From: Mesorhizobium loti
GTDB taxonomy: Bacteria; Pseudomonadota; Alphaproteobacteria; Rhizobiales; Rhizobiaceae
Direction of reading: 5' to 3'
Assembly (NCBI RefSeq): GCF_002858745.1
Contig: NZ_PJRO01000009.1
Span: forward strand, 153,729 to 217,728
Length of the DNA stretch: 64,000 nucleotides
The notes under the pieces were generated by a model, which was not told the DNA's origin, searched no databases, and saw only the letters and a program-made list of their open reading frames with translations. The first letter of the stretch is position 1, and every line of letters begins with the position of its first letter. The position numbers were made by a program, and so were the translations under genes. Shown here one piece after another: positions 25,474 through 34,342 of this stretch.

Positions 25474-26463
25474 TCAGTGCTTGGCCCTGGTCGACAGGGC
25501 AAATGTGAAGACGAGCGCGACCACGAGCACTGCGCCCTTGACGAAATCCTGGGTGTAGTAGGGCGCGTTCATCATGGTCAGTCCCTGCAGGAGCACGCCG
25601 ACGAACAGCGCACCGACCGCAGTACCGAAGGCATTGGGCTTTGAGGCGCCCAGCACGGCGAAACCGATCAGCGCTGCCGCCACCGCGTCGAGCAGCAGAT
25701 TGTTACCCGAGGCGATATCACCGCGTCCAAGCCGGGCGGCGAGCAAAATCCCGCCGATTGAGGCGAATATACCGGAAATGACATAGGCCCAGATCTTGTA
25801 TGCCTTGACAGGCGCTCCGGCGAGTTCGGCTGCGCGCTCGTTGGAGCCGACGGCATACATCATGCGCCCGAAACGCGTGTATTCGAGGAAGAACCAGATC
25901 GCTACCGCCAGCACCACCAGCACAACAACGGAAACCGGCACCAGGTTTGGCGCGAAGAAATCGAAGCGATAGCGGCCGAGAGCCAGGAAGGCGTCGCTGA
26001 ACTTGCCGGGCGCGACGGAGCCGTCGGGCATGGTCATGCCGGTGGCGATCGAACGGCCTTCGGTCGGGATGCGCTGCAGGCCGAGCAGCAGGAACATCAT
26101 ACCGAGCGTCGCCAGCAGGTCCGGCACGCGCATATAGACGATGAGGAAGCCGTTGATCAGCCCGATCAGCACGCCGATGGCCAGGCAGACGAGAACCGCT
26201 ACCAGCGCATTCTGGTTCAGCACCACCATGACATAAGAGGCTGCCATCATGGCACTGGTTGCCACCGAGCCGATGGAAAGGTCGAAGCCACCGACCACCA
26301 GGGTTGCCGTCACGCCGAGCGCCAGGATGCCGGTGATCGCCACCGACTGGAAGATGAACACTGCGCTTTGCGGCGATACGAAGCCGTCGGCGGTGGAGGC
26401 AAAATAGGCAACCAGTGCTGCGAACAGCACGAGGAAGCCGTAACGCACGGCGATGTCACGCAT
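25474..26463 (-). CDS. Sugar ABC transporter permease, RbsC type
   Basis: This 329-residue integral membrane protein has about ten hydrophobic helices and the family landmarks GGFDLSIGSVATSAMM, VYMRVPDLLATLGMM and GSNERAAELAGAPVKAYK, which is the ATPase-coupling loop. Length and motifs are those of RbsC/AraH permeases. It lies 40 bases before the binding-protein gene and 74 bases after the ATPase gene. Confidence 0.92.
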   Translation of the reverse strand: MRDIAVRYGFLVLFAALVAYFASTADGFVSPQSAVFIFQSVAITGILALGVTATLVVGGFDLSIGSVATSAMMAASYVMVVLNQNALVAVLVCLAIGVLIGLINGFLIVYMRVPDLLATLGMMFLLLGLQRIPTEGRSIATGMTMPDGSVAPGKFSDAFLALGRYRFDFFAPNLVPVSVVVLVVLAVAIWFFLEYTRFGRMMYAVGSNERAAELAGAPVKAYKIWAYVISGIFASIGGILLAARLGRGDIASGNNLLLDAVAAALIGFAVLGASKPNAFGTAVGALFVGVLLQGLTMMNAPYYTQDFVKGAVLVVALVFTFALSTRAKH

Positions 26464-26537
26464 TTAGGCGCAAACCTCGCTGTTGAAAGATATGCCGGAT
26501 AGCTGCGCCATTCGCGCCCCCTTTATCATTCTCATTT

Positions 26538-28049
26538 TCAGGCTGCGCCCCGCGCCGTCTGGCCGGCGACTTCCGCCAGCAGGCGGTCCATGTCGATACG
26601 CTCGTTTCGGTGTTCACCGACGATCGTATGCTCGGACATGACCAGGATGCGATCGGCTGTCTCAACCGCCTCGTCGATCTCGGTAACGAAGACCAGTGTC
26701 GCGCGTCCGGCGGCACTTGCTCTCAGCTTGGCGGCGATGTCGCGTCTTGCTGCGATGTCCACGCCCTGGAATGGCTCGTCGAGCATGAACAGCGAGGAAG
26801 GCTGCGCCATCCAGCGCGCCACCATCACCTTCTGCTGGTTGCCGCCCGACAGCGTCGACATGTCGTCCTTCTCGGAACGGCAGACGATGCCCAGTTCGCC
26901 GATCTGGCGGCGGGCGATGGCGCGTTCGGCACCGCGGCGCAGCACGCTAAAGGCCGAAATTCGCTTCAGGAACGGCAGGCTCATATTCTCGTAGATGTTG
27001 AAAGCACCGACGATGCCGCTTTCGCTGCGGTCCTTGGCTACAAGGAAGGCTCCGGCGGCAATCGCTTCGGCCGGCGTACGAGGGGTATAGCTGCTGCCGT
27101 TCAGGGTCATCGAGCCGCCGAGTGGCTGACGCAGTCCGAACAGCGTTTCGGCAAGTGCCGTCTTGCCGACGCCGACAAGACCGGTGATCGCGACGATCTC
27201 GCCGTCACCCAGGGAAAGCGAGATCGGCTTGGCGCCATCGGCGATAACCACATTGTCGGCGGTGAAGATCGTCTTGCCACCCGATTTGGCGGCGAAGGCG
27301 CTTTGGTGAACCTTGCGGCCGAGCATGGCATTGACTGCGCCTTCATAGTCGAGCGGCTTGCTGTCGAATGTGCCGACGATCTGGCCGTCGCGCAGTGAGA
27401 CGATGCGATCCGCCAGGCGGCGGATGTCCGACATGCGGTGCGAGATATAGAGAATGGCAACGCCGTGCGACTTCAGCCGGTCGACAAGCGCGAACAGCCG
27501 GTTGGCCTCGGCACTGGAGAGCGAGGAGGTCGGCTCGTCGAGAATCAGCACCTTCGGTTCGTGCGCCATGGCGCGCGCAATGGCCACCATCTGGCGGTCG
27601 GCCAGCGTGAGGTCGCCTATTGAGGCGCTGAGATCAATGTCCAGCCCCATGCGCTCGGCAACCGCACGCGCTTCGCGCTGTACGCGGCGCGGGTTGAAGA
27701 TGAGAGGCTGGCCTTTGCCGCTGAGGCGGTCGAGCGTCAGGTTGGTGCCGACGTCGAGAGCGGCGACAACGCCATCATTGATATTCTGGTGCACGGTGAC
27801 GACGCCGGCGCGGATGGCTTCCGCCGGTGTTTTTGGCGCGAAGTCGGCGGCGCCCAAGGTCATGGCGCCGCCATCACGCGAATAGACGCCACTGATGACC
27901 TTCACCAGCGTCGATTTGCCCGCTCCATTGGCGCCCATCAGCACCGTCACCTCGCCCGGATGCAGGTCGAGGCTGACGTCGCCAAGAACTTGGATCGGGC
28001 CGAAGGATTTCTTCAGCTCCGCGATACGGAACACGGCTTCTGCGGCCAT
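26538..28049 (-). CDS. Sugar ABC transporter ATP-binding protein, RbsA type (two NBDs)
   Basis: This 503-residue protein has duplicated ATPase domains: Walker A GANGAGKST at 39-47 in the first, and a GLVGVGKTAL variant in the second, with the signature LSGGNQQKV in the C-terminal copy, as in RbsA/MglA. The ATG at 28049 follows AAGGAGGAG and gives the expected start; an upstream in-frame ATG at 28109 would place coding sequence through the palindromic operator. It is first in the importer operon and divergent from mtnK. Confidence 0.92.
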   Translation of the reverse strand: MAAEAVFRIAELKKSFGPIQVLGDVSLDLHPGEVTVLMGANGAGKSTLVKVISGVYSRDGGAMTLGAADFAPKTPAEAIRAGVVTVHQNINDGVVAALDVGTNLTLDRLSGKGQPLIFNPRRVQREARAVAERMGLDIDLSASIGDLTLADRQMVAIARAMAHEPKVLILDEPTSSLSSAEANRLFALVDRLKSHGVAILYISHRMSDIRRLADRIVSLRDGQIVGTFDSKPLDYEGAVNAMLGRKVHQSAFAAKSGGKTIFTADNVVIADGAKPISLSLGDGEIVAITGLVGVGKTALAETLFGLRQPLGGSMTLNGSSYTPRTPAEAIAAGAFLVAKDRSESGIVGAFNIYENMSLPFLKRISAFSVLRRGAERAIARRQIGELGIVCRSEKDDMSTLSGGNQQKVMVARWMAQPSSLFMLDEPFQGVDIAARRDIAAKLRASAAGRATLVFVTEIDEAVETADRILVMSEHTIVGEHRNERIDMDRLLAEVAGQTARGAA

Positions 28050-28085
28050 TTTCTCCTCCTTGATCCCGACGCTAGGAACAATATC

Positions 28086-28114
28086 GTCATTTGTCAACAC
28101 GATTGACAAATGAC
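28086..28114. promoter_or_regulatory. Long perfect palindrome between the importer and mtnK operons
   Basis: GTCATTTGTCAA and TTGACAAATGAC form perfect 12-base arms around CACGA in the 138-base divergent gap. The size and perfection suggest an operator, most likely for the SorC regulator at 20932-21921, placed to control importer and catabolic genes together. Confidence 0.6.
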
Positions 28115-28187
28115 AGAATGGTTCCTAGCCTTTTACCTGTCATGACCGTTCGCTAACAGAAACGGGGACGCGGATCGGGAGGCCGAC

Positions 28188-29459
28188 ATGGCAAAAAATG
28201 CTTCGTTCGAGGCGCTGACGGTTCAAACTTTGCCCGCGCGGCTTGGCGCCCTGGCAGCATTGACCGATCAGCTCGGCGACGATGTTTCAGCCTGGCGTGT
28301 ACGCGAGGTCGGCGACGGTAATTTGAACCTCGTCTTCATCGTCGAAGGGCCGGCAGGTTCGGTGGTCGTCAAGCAGGCGCTGCCCTATGTCCGGCTGGTG
28401 GGTGAAAGCTGGCCGTTGCCGCTGAAGCGCTCCTTCTTTGAATATCATGCGCTGATCAGGCAGGAAGCCCGCGCCGGCCAGGGCACGGTTCCGGCGGTGC
28501 TGCATTTCGACGAGGCGCAGGCGCTGATCGTCATGGAATATCTGACGCCGCACATCATCCTGCGCAAGGAACTGATCGCCGGCCGCGAGCTGCCGCGCAT
28601 CGGCGTGGACCTGGGTCTGTTCGTGGCGCGCACGTTGTTCCGCGGCTCGGACCTGTACATGGCGGCGCGCGATCGCAAGGCTGACCTTGCGCTGTTCGCG
28701 GACAACGTCGAACTGTGCGACATCACCGAGAACCTGGTTTTCACCGATCCTTATTTCGAAGCGAAGCTGAACCACTACACGCCGTCACTCGACCCGCTGG
28801 TTGCTGAACTGCGTGCCGACCGCGACCTAAAGGTGGAAGCGCAGCGCCTCAAGCATCTGTTCGCGGCCAACGCCGAAACGCTGCTGCATGGCGACCTGCA
28901 CACCGGCTCCGTCATGGTGACCGACACGGACACCCGCGTTATCGATCCCGAATTCGCCTTCTACGGGCCGATGGCATTCGACGTCGGCATGCTGCTGGCC
29001 AATTTCTGGATGTCCTATTTCTCGCAGAGCGGCCATGAGCAGGACGGTTCGCGCGAAACCATGCGCGCCTATCTGCTCGAGACGGTCACCTCGATCTGGG
29101 CCGTCTTCCGCACCGAGTTTTCGCGCCTCTGGCGCAATGAACGCACCGGCATGCTCTATGCCCGCAGCCTGTTCGAGGATCGCGGCGACACGCTCGGCGC
29201 CGAACAGGCGCTCGATCGCATGCTGCATGACATCTGGCAGGATCTTCTGGGTTTCGCCGGTGTCGAATGCCACCGCCGTATCCTCGGCCTCGCCCACAAT
29301 GCGGATTTCGAGACCATCGAAGACGAAGCAAAGCGTGCCGTCTGCGAGGCCAAGGCGCTGCGTTTCGGCCGTCATATCGCGGTCAACCGCCGCGCCATCC
29401 ACAGCATCGAAGAGGTCAACGCGTTCGCCGCGCTGATCGAAAAAGGAGCATACGCGTGA
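28188..29459 (+). CDS. mtnK: 5-methylthioribose kinase
   Basis: This 423-residue kinase of the APH/choline-kinase fold has the glycine-rich loop VGDGNLNLVF (41-50), KQALPYVR, catalytic-loop His234-Gly235-Asp236 (LLHGDLHTGSV), and metal-binding Asp253 in DPEFAFYGPMAFDVG. These are MtnK hallmarks: it phosphorylates 5-methylthioribose at C1 with ATP; some members accept 5-deoxyribose. A GGGAGG site precedes the ATG. The stop overlaps the GTG start of mtnA (GTGA), so the pair is translationally coupled. Confidence 0.93.
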   Translation: MAKNASFEALTVQTLPARLGALAALTDQLGDDVSAWRVREVGDGNLNLVFIVEGPAGSVVVKQALPYVRLVGESWPLPLKRSFFEYHALIRQEARAGQGTVPAVLHFDEAQALIVMEYLTPHIILRKELIAGRELPRIGVDLGLFVARTLFRGSDLYMAARDRKADLALFADNVELCDITENLVFTDPYFEAKLNHYTPSLDPLVAELRADRDLKVEAQRLKHLFAANAETLLHGDLHTGSVMVTDTDTRVIDPEFAFYGPMAFDVGMLLANFWMSYFSQSGHEQDGSRETMRAYLLETVTSIWAVFRTEFSRLWRNERTGMLYARSLFEDRGDTLGAEQALDRMLHDIWQDLLGFAGVECHRRILGLAHNADFETIEDEAKRAVCEAKALRFGRHIAVNRRAIHSIEEVNAFAALIEKGAYA

Positions 29460-30550
29460 ACGTCGGCGGCAAGCATTTTCGCACCATCTGGCTGAACGAA
29501 GACGGCCGTTCCGTCGATATCATCGACCAGCGCTGGCTGCCGCACGAGTTTCGCGTCGTCACCTTGTCGACGGTGGAGGATGTCGCCGTCGCCATCCGTG
29601 ACATGTGGGTGCGCGGCGCGCCGCTGATCGGCGTCACCGCAGCCTATGGCATGGCGATCCAGATGCAGGCCAATGCATCCGATACTGCTCTCGATGCGGC
29701 CTGGGAAAAGCTCCATGAGACGCGCCCGACGGCGATCAACCTGCGCTGGGCACTCGACGAGATGCGCAAGCTGCTCACGCCGTTGCCCGTTTCCGGGCGC
29801 GTCGCTGCCGCCTACAAGCGCGCTGCCGAAATCGCCGACGAGGATGTCGAGCTCAACCGCTCGATCGGCGGCAACGGCCTCGCCATCATCAAGGAGATCG
29901 CCGCCAGGAAAAAGCCGGGCGAGCGCGTCAACATCCTTACCCACTGCAACGCCGGTTGGCTGGCGACGGTCGATTACGGAACTGCCACCGCGCCGATCTA
30001 TCTGGCGGTCGAAGCGGGTATTCCGGTCCACGTCTATGTCGACGAGACGCGCCCGCGCAACCAGGGTGCCCAGCTCACCGCCTGGGAGTTGGCCGGGCAT
30101 GGCGTGCCGCACACGCTGATCGTTGATAATGCTGGCGGTCACCTGATGCAGCATGGCGAGGTCGACATGGTCATCGTCGGCACCGACCGCACCACCGCCA
30201 ATGGTGATGTCTGCAACAAGATCGGTACTTATCTTAAGGCGCTCGCCGCCAAGGATAACGACGTTCCCTTCTATGTCGCGCTGCCGTCTCCAACCATCGA
30301 CTGGACCGTTTCCGACGGACTGACCGAGATCCCGATCGAAGAGCGTTCCGGCGAGGAGGTCTCCTACGTTCAGGGTAAGACCGAAACCGGTGAGATCGCC
30401 CGTGTGCGGGTGTCGCCGGAGGCTTCGCCCGCTGGCAATCCTGCGTTCGACGTGACGCCGGCGCGTCTCGTCACCGGCCTGATCACCGAGCGTGGAGTCG
30501 CCAGGGCTTCCCGCGACGGACTGGCCGCTTTGTTTCCCGAGCGGAAATAG
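29456..30550 (+). CDS. mtnA: S-methyl-5-thioribose-1-phosphate isomerase
   Basis: This 364-residue protein starts at a GTG overlapping the mtnK stop. It has WVRGAPLIGVTAAYGMA, THCNAGWLAT with catalytic Cys164, and VGTDRTTANGDVCNKIGTY with catalytic Asp244, as in MtnA/eIF2B-alpha-like isomerases. It converts methylthioribose-1-phosphate to methylthioribulose-1-phosphate; homologues also isomerise 5-deoxyribose-1-phosphate. No mtnB, mtnC or mtnD of the classical methionine salvage pathway is in the window, which favours an aldolase-based route using the gene at 22108. Confidence 0.94.
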   Translation: MNVGGKHFRTIWLNEDGRSVDIIDQRWLPHEFRVVTLSTVEDVAVAIRDMWVRGAPLIGVTAAYGMAIQMQANASDTALDAAWEKLHETRPTAINLRWALDEMRKLLTPLPVSGRVAAAYKRAAEIADEDVELNRSIGGNGLAIIKEIAARKKPGERVNILTHCNAGWLATVDYGTATAPIYLAVEAGIPVHVYVDETRPRNQGAQLTAWELAGHGVPHTLIVDNAGGHLMQHGEVDMVIVGTDRTTANGDVCNKIGTYLKALAAKDNDVPFYVALPSPTIDWTVSDGLTEIPIEERSGEEVSYVQGKTETGEIARVRVSPEASPAGNPAFDVTPARLVTGLITERGVARASRDGLAALFPERK

Positions 30551-30604
30551 AGCTGACCGCGTTCTTCCGCTGTCGGCCGCCTCATCAACTCTGATGCTGC
30601 AGGA

Positions 30605-30635
30605 GCCCGCCTTGGCTGATTGAGCCTTGGCGGGC
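30605..30635 (+). other. Intercistronic hairpin between mtnA and deoC
   Basis: GCCCGCC and GGCGGGC enclose an inner GGCT/AGCC stem. It has no U-tract, so it may be a processing or partial termination signal separating mtnKA from deoC and the aldehyde dehydrogenase gene. The 163-base gap holds no other gene. Confidence 0.4.
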
Positions 30636-30713
30636 TTCGCGATTCGCGCAATATGGACGTTTCGGCACGGTCGTCCTTTTGCTGTCACCGTCCGGGCGTA
30701 TGGGAGGTGTGAG

Positions 30714-31727
30714 ATGAATGTCGTCGACAAACACACGGGTGGCCGACCGGCCGGCGCTGCCGCTTTCGCCAACCAGCCGCACCCGTACAACCCGCCGATC
30801 CCGTTTTCGCTGGACCCGATCGAAGCTGTCCGCGTCAACTTGAGCGCAGCCGAACGCCGCACGTCCTCGCTTGGTGGTCGTCGCACAGTGAAGAAGGAAT
30901 GGCAGGCCGCCTGGCTGGTGCGCGCGCTGCAATGCATCGATCTCACCACGCTGAACGGCGACGACACCGCCGGCCGCGTGCGCCGGCTCTGCGCCAAGGC
31001 GCGCCAGCCGCTGCGCGCCGACCTGCAGGAAGCGCTTGGGCTCGGCGATCGCACCATCACCACCGGCGCGGTCTGCGTCTACCATCGTTTCGTTGCCACT
31101 GCAGTCGAAGCACTGCAGGGCTCGGGCATCCCGGTCGCCGCCGTCTCCACCGGCTTCCCGGCCGGTCTTTCGCCGCTCGACACCAGGCTGAAGGAGATCG
31201 AGGCTTCCGTCGCCGACGGTGCCGAGGAAATCGACATCGTCATCACCCGCGAACATGTGCTGACCGGCAATTGGCAGGCCCTCTATGACGAAGTGAAAAC
31301 CTGCAAGGCGGCCTGCGGCAAAGCGCATATGAAAACCATCCTGGCCACCGGCGACCTGCAGACCTTGCGCAACGTTGCCCGTGCCTCCTGGGTGTCGATG
31401 ATGGCGGGGTCCGACTTCATCAAGACCTCCACCGGCAAGGAAGCGATCAATGCGACGCTGCCGGTCACGCTGGTGATGATCCGCGCCATCCGCGAGTACC
31501 GCGAGATGACGGGGCATGTCGTTGGCTACAAGCCGGCCGGGGGCATCTCCACCGCCAAGGACGCGATGGCTTACCTGGCGCTGATGAAGGAGGAGCTTGG
31601 CAATGATTGGCTGCAGCCCAACCTGTTCCGCTTCGGCGCCTCGTCCTTGCTTGCCGATATCGAGCGCCAGCTCGAGCATTATGTCACCGGTCGTTACGCG
31701 GCCTTCAGCCACCACGCTATGGCATAA
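30714..31727 (+). CDS. deoC: Deoxyribose-phosphate aldolase
   Basis: This 337-residue class I aldolase is of the longer, animal-like DERA form. It has IDLTTLNGDDT, ITTGAVCVYHRFV, AAVSTGFPAG, EIDIVITREHVLTGNW and FIKTSTGKEA, in which Lys237 is the expected Schiff-base lysine, then GYKPAGGI. It cleaves 2-deoxyribose-5-phosphate to glyceraldehyde-3-phosphate and acetaldehyde. The ATG at 30714 follows GGGAGGTG. The aldehyde dehydrogenase starts 12 bases downstream and could oxidise the acetaldehyde. Confidence 0.94.
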   Translation: MNVVDKHTGGRPAGAAAFANQPHPYNPPIPFSLDPIEAVRVNLSAAERRTSSLGGRRTVKKEWQAAWLVRALQCIDLTTLNGDDTAGRVRRLCAKARQPLRADLQEALGLGDRTITTGAVCVYHRFVATAVEALQGSGIPVAAVSTGFPAGLSPLDTRLKEIEASVADGAEEIDIVITREHVLTGNWQALYDEVKTCKAACGKAHMKTILATGDLQTLRNVARASWVSMMAGSDFIKTSTGKEAINATLPVTLVMIRAIREYREMTGHVVGYKPAGGISTAKDAMAYLALMKEELGNDWLQPNLFRFGASSLLADIERQLEHYVTGRYAAFSHHAMA

Positions 31728-31739
31728 CGGAGGTCTTCC

Positions 31740-34115
31740 ATGTCGATCGCAGAAATCCTGGACACGATGGAATACGGCCCGGCGCCCGAGAGCGACAAGG
31801 AGGCGCGCGCCTGGATCAAGGGCTTGGGCGGCGAAACCAGGCTGTTCATCGGCGGTGCCTGGAAGAAGGCCAAGTCGGGTGAAAGCTTCGAAACCACGTC
31901 ACCGTCGAACGGCGAGGTCCTGACCCGGCTGGCGCAGGCCAATGCCGCGGATGTGGATGCCGCGGTCAAGGCCGCCGCCAAGGCGCAGCCCGGCTGGGCT
32001 GCACTTCCCGGCCATATCCGTGCCCGTTACCTCTATGCAATTGCTCGTCTGGTTCAGCGCCACAGCCGCCTGTTTGCGGTGGTGGAAACGCTCGACAATG
32101 GCAAGCCGATCCGCGAAACCCGCGACATCGACATCCCGCTGGTCGCCCGCCATTTCTACCACCATGCCGGCTGGGCGCAGCTGATGGACGGTGAACTGGC
32201 CGATAAGGAGCCCATCGGCGTCTGCGGCCAGATCATCCCCTGGAACTTCCCGCTTTTGATGCTGGCCTGGAAGATCGCGCCGGCAATCGCACTCGGCAAC
32301 ACGGTGGTGCTGAAGCCGGCGGAATACACTTCGCTGACCGCGCTTCTGTTCGCCGAGATCTGCCAGAAGGCCGGTCTGCCCGAAGGCGTGGTCAACATCA
32401 TCACTGGCGACGGTGCGACCGGCGAGGCCATCGTCAATCATCCGGGCGTCGCCAAGATTGCCTTCACCGGCTCGACCGAGGTTGGCCGCCGTATTCGCGA
32501 GGCGACCGCTGGTTCCGGCAAGAGCCTGACCCTGGAGCTCGGTGGCAAGTCGCCCTTTATCGTCTTCGACGATGCCGATCTCGATGCTGCGGTCGAAGGC
32601 GTTGTCGACGCCATCTGGTTCAACCAGGGCCAGGTCTGCTGTGCCGGCTCGCGCCTTCTGGTGCAAGAAAGTGTGCAGGACCGCTTTATCGCCAAGCTGA
32701 TTGCCCGCATGGAGACGCTGCGCGTCGGCGACCCGCTCGATAAGGCGATCGACATCGGCGCCATCGTGCACCCGGTGCAACTGGCGCGCATCCGCGAACT
32801 GGTCGATGTCGGTGTCAAGGAAGGTGCCGTCCTTCATCAGCCCAAATCGGGCGTGCCGGCCAAGGGGTGTTTCTATCCGCCGACGCTGCTCACCGGCGTG
32901 CACCCGGCGGCCACCGTCTCGCGTGTCGAGATCTTCGGGCCGGTGCTTGTCGCCACCACGTTCCGTACTCCGGCCGAAGCAGTCGAACTCGCCAACAACA
33001 CCGAATATGGCCTTGCTGCCTCGATCTGGTCGGAGACGCTGTCGCTGGCACTGGACATTGCACCGAAGCTGAAATGCGGCGTCGTCTGGGTCAATGGCAC
33101 CAACATGTTCGACGCCGGCGTCGGCTTCGGTGGCTACAAGGAATCCGGTTATGGCCGTGAAGGCGGTCGCGAGGGGCTGGCAGCCTATTGCAAGCCGAAG
33201 TGGCTGGCCAAGGCCAAGCCAATCGTGACTGCGCCCGCCGTCGAGCCCAATGGCGATGTCGTTTCCACCGGCTTCATCGACCGCACCGCGAAACTCTATG
33301 TCGGCGGCAAGCAGGCGAGACCGGATGGCGGTTATTCCCGCCCGATCGTCTCGCCTTCCGGTGCTCTGGTCGGCGAGGTCGGCGACGGCAACCGCAAGGA
33401 TATCCGCAATGCCGTCGAGGCCGCGCGCAAGGCGACCGGCTGGGCGACGACCGCCGAGCACAGCCGCGCGCAGATCCTTTATTACATTGCCGAGAACCTG
33501 GACGCGCGCTCGGGCGAGTTCGCTGATCGTCTCGCTGCGATGACCGGCAAGCGCAAGCAGGATATCGCCAGGGAGGTTGCCGCCTCCGTGTCACGGCTGT
33601 TTTCCTACGGTGCCTGGGCCGACAAGTTCGAAGGCGCGGTTCATAAGCCGCCGCTGCGTGGCGTCGCACTTGCCATGAATGAGCCGCTTGGCGTTCTCGG
33701 TATCGCCTGTCCCGAAGAACACGGCCTGCTCGGCTTCGTCTCGACCTTCGCGCCGGCGATCGCCATGGGCAACCGGGTCGTGGTGTTGCCGTCATCGCGC
33801 CAGGCGCTTGCCGTTACCGACTTCTATCAAGTTCTTGAGACCTCCGATGTGCCGGACGGTGTCGTCAACATTGTCACCGGCGATCGCGACGCGCTGGGGC
33901 TCGAATTGGCCAAGCACGAGGAAGTCGACGGCATCTGGTATTTCGGCGGCCGCGATACGGCGGCCAAGATCGAGAAGGCCTCGACCGGCAACCTCAAGCA
34001 GGTCTGGACTGAGACCGTCCAGCGTGACTGGTATGACGGTCGCCAGGGCGAGGGCAGGGAGTTTTTGTCTCGTGCCGTTCAGGTCAAGAACATCTGGGTG
34101 CCCTACGGCGAGTAG
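31740..34115 (+). CDS. ALDH16-type double-domain aldehyde dehydrogenase
   Basis: This 791-residue protein has a complete N-terminal aldehyde dehydrogenase with catalytic Glu266 (LELGGKS) and Cys300 (GQVCCAGSR), PWNFPLLM and GYKESGYGREGG. The C-terminal part (about 510-791) is a second ALDH-like domain containing EPLGVLGIACPEEHG but no catalytic cysteine motif. This is the ALDH16 architecture, whose tail domain is structural. It probably oxidises acetaldehyde from deoC, and perhaps the aldehyde released by the aldolase at 22108 (inference). Ribosome site GGAGG; ends before an intergenic repeat. Confidence 0.9.
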   Translation: MSIAEILDTMEYGPAPESDKEARAWIKGLGGETRLFIGGAWKKAKSGESFETTSPSNGEVLTRLAQANAADVDAAVKAAAKAQPGWAALPGHIRARYLYAIARLVQRHSRLFAVVETLDNGKPIRETRDIDIPLVARHFYHHAGWAQLMDGELADKEPIGVCGQIIPWNFPLLMLAWKIAPAIALGNTVVLKPAEYTSLTALLFAEICQKAGLPEGVVNIITGDGATGEAIVNHPGVAKIAFTGSTEVGRRIREATAGSGKSLTLELGGKSPFIVFDDADLDAAVEGVVDAIWFNQGQVCCAGSRLLVQESVQDRFIAKLIARMETLRVGDPLDKAIDIGAIVHPVQLARIRELVDVGVKEGAVLHQPKSGVPAKGCFYPPTLLTGVHPAATVSRVEIFGPVLVATTFRTPAEAVELANNTEYGLAASIWSETLSLALDIAPKLKCGVVWVNGTNMFDAGVGFGGYKESGYGREGGREGLAAYCKPKWLAKAKPIVTAPAVEPNGDVVSTGFIDRTAKLYVGGKQARPDGGYSRPIVSPSGALVGEVGDGNRKDIRNAVEAARKATGWATTAEHSRAQILYYIAENLDARSGEFADRLAAMTGKRKQDIAREVAASVSRLFSYGAWADKFEGAVHKPPLRGVALAMNEPLGVLGIACPEEHGLLGFVSTFAPAIAMGNRVVVLPSSRQALAVTDFYQVLETSDVPDGVVNIVTGDRDALGLELAKHEEVDGIWYFGGRDTAAKIEKASTGNLKQVWTETVQRDWYDGRQGEGREFLSRAVQVKNIWVPYGE

Positions 34116-34117
34116 CG

Positions 34118-34258
34118 CCTCTCCTCTCCTTTCTCTCCGTTCATGGGGAGAAAGTGCCCAAAGGGCGGATGAGGGGCGGCGCCAAGCAGGTGGACGTTGG
34201 CTCTGCCCCCTCACTGTCCTGCCGGACATCTCTCCCCGCAAGCGGGGCGAGAGAAGCA
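34118..34258. repeat. Intergenic repeat with two hairpins (rhizobial type)
   Basis: Two imperfect inverted repeats, CTTTCTCTCC/GGGGAGAAAG at 34129-34154 and TCTCTCCCCGC/GCGGGGCGAGAGA at 34229-34254, flank CCCCCTCACTGTCCTGCCGG. Such elements occur between genes in Mesorhizobium and relatives. An open frame through it has no coding character, which supports placing the next gene's start downstream. Confidence 0.55.
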
Positions 34259-34342
34259 GCTTCGATGCGGCACCTTCCGAGGGGCGGCACGAACGCCGCG
34301 AATCGGCTACTCGATGCCTACGACCGAACCGAGGACTCCGCC

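Noticed and set aside
28188..30550. The classical methionine salvage pathway
   Set aside because: mtnB, mtnC and mtnD or their fusions are not present in the window, while a class II aldolase and a sugar importer are.
29372..31063. A 563-codon minus-strand frame across mtnA and deoC
   Set aside because: Covers two well-supported genes and the gap between them; no motif.
31899..33461. A 520-codon minus-strand frame opposite the aldehyde dehydrogenase
   Set aside because: Antisense shadow of a gene with intact catalytic motifs.
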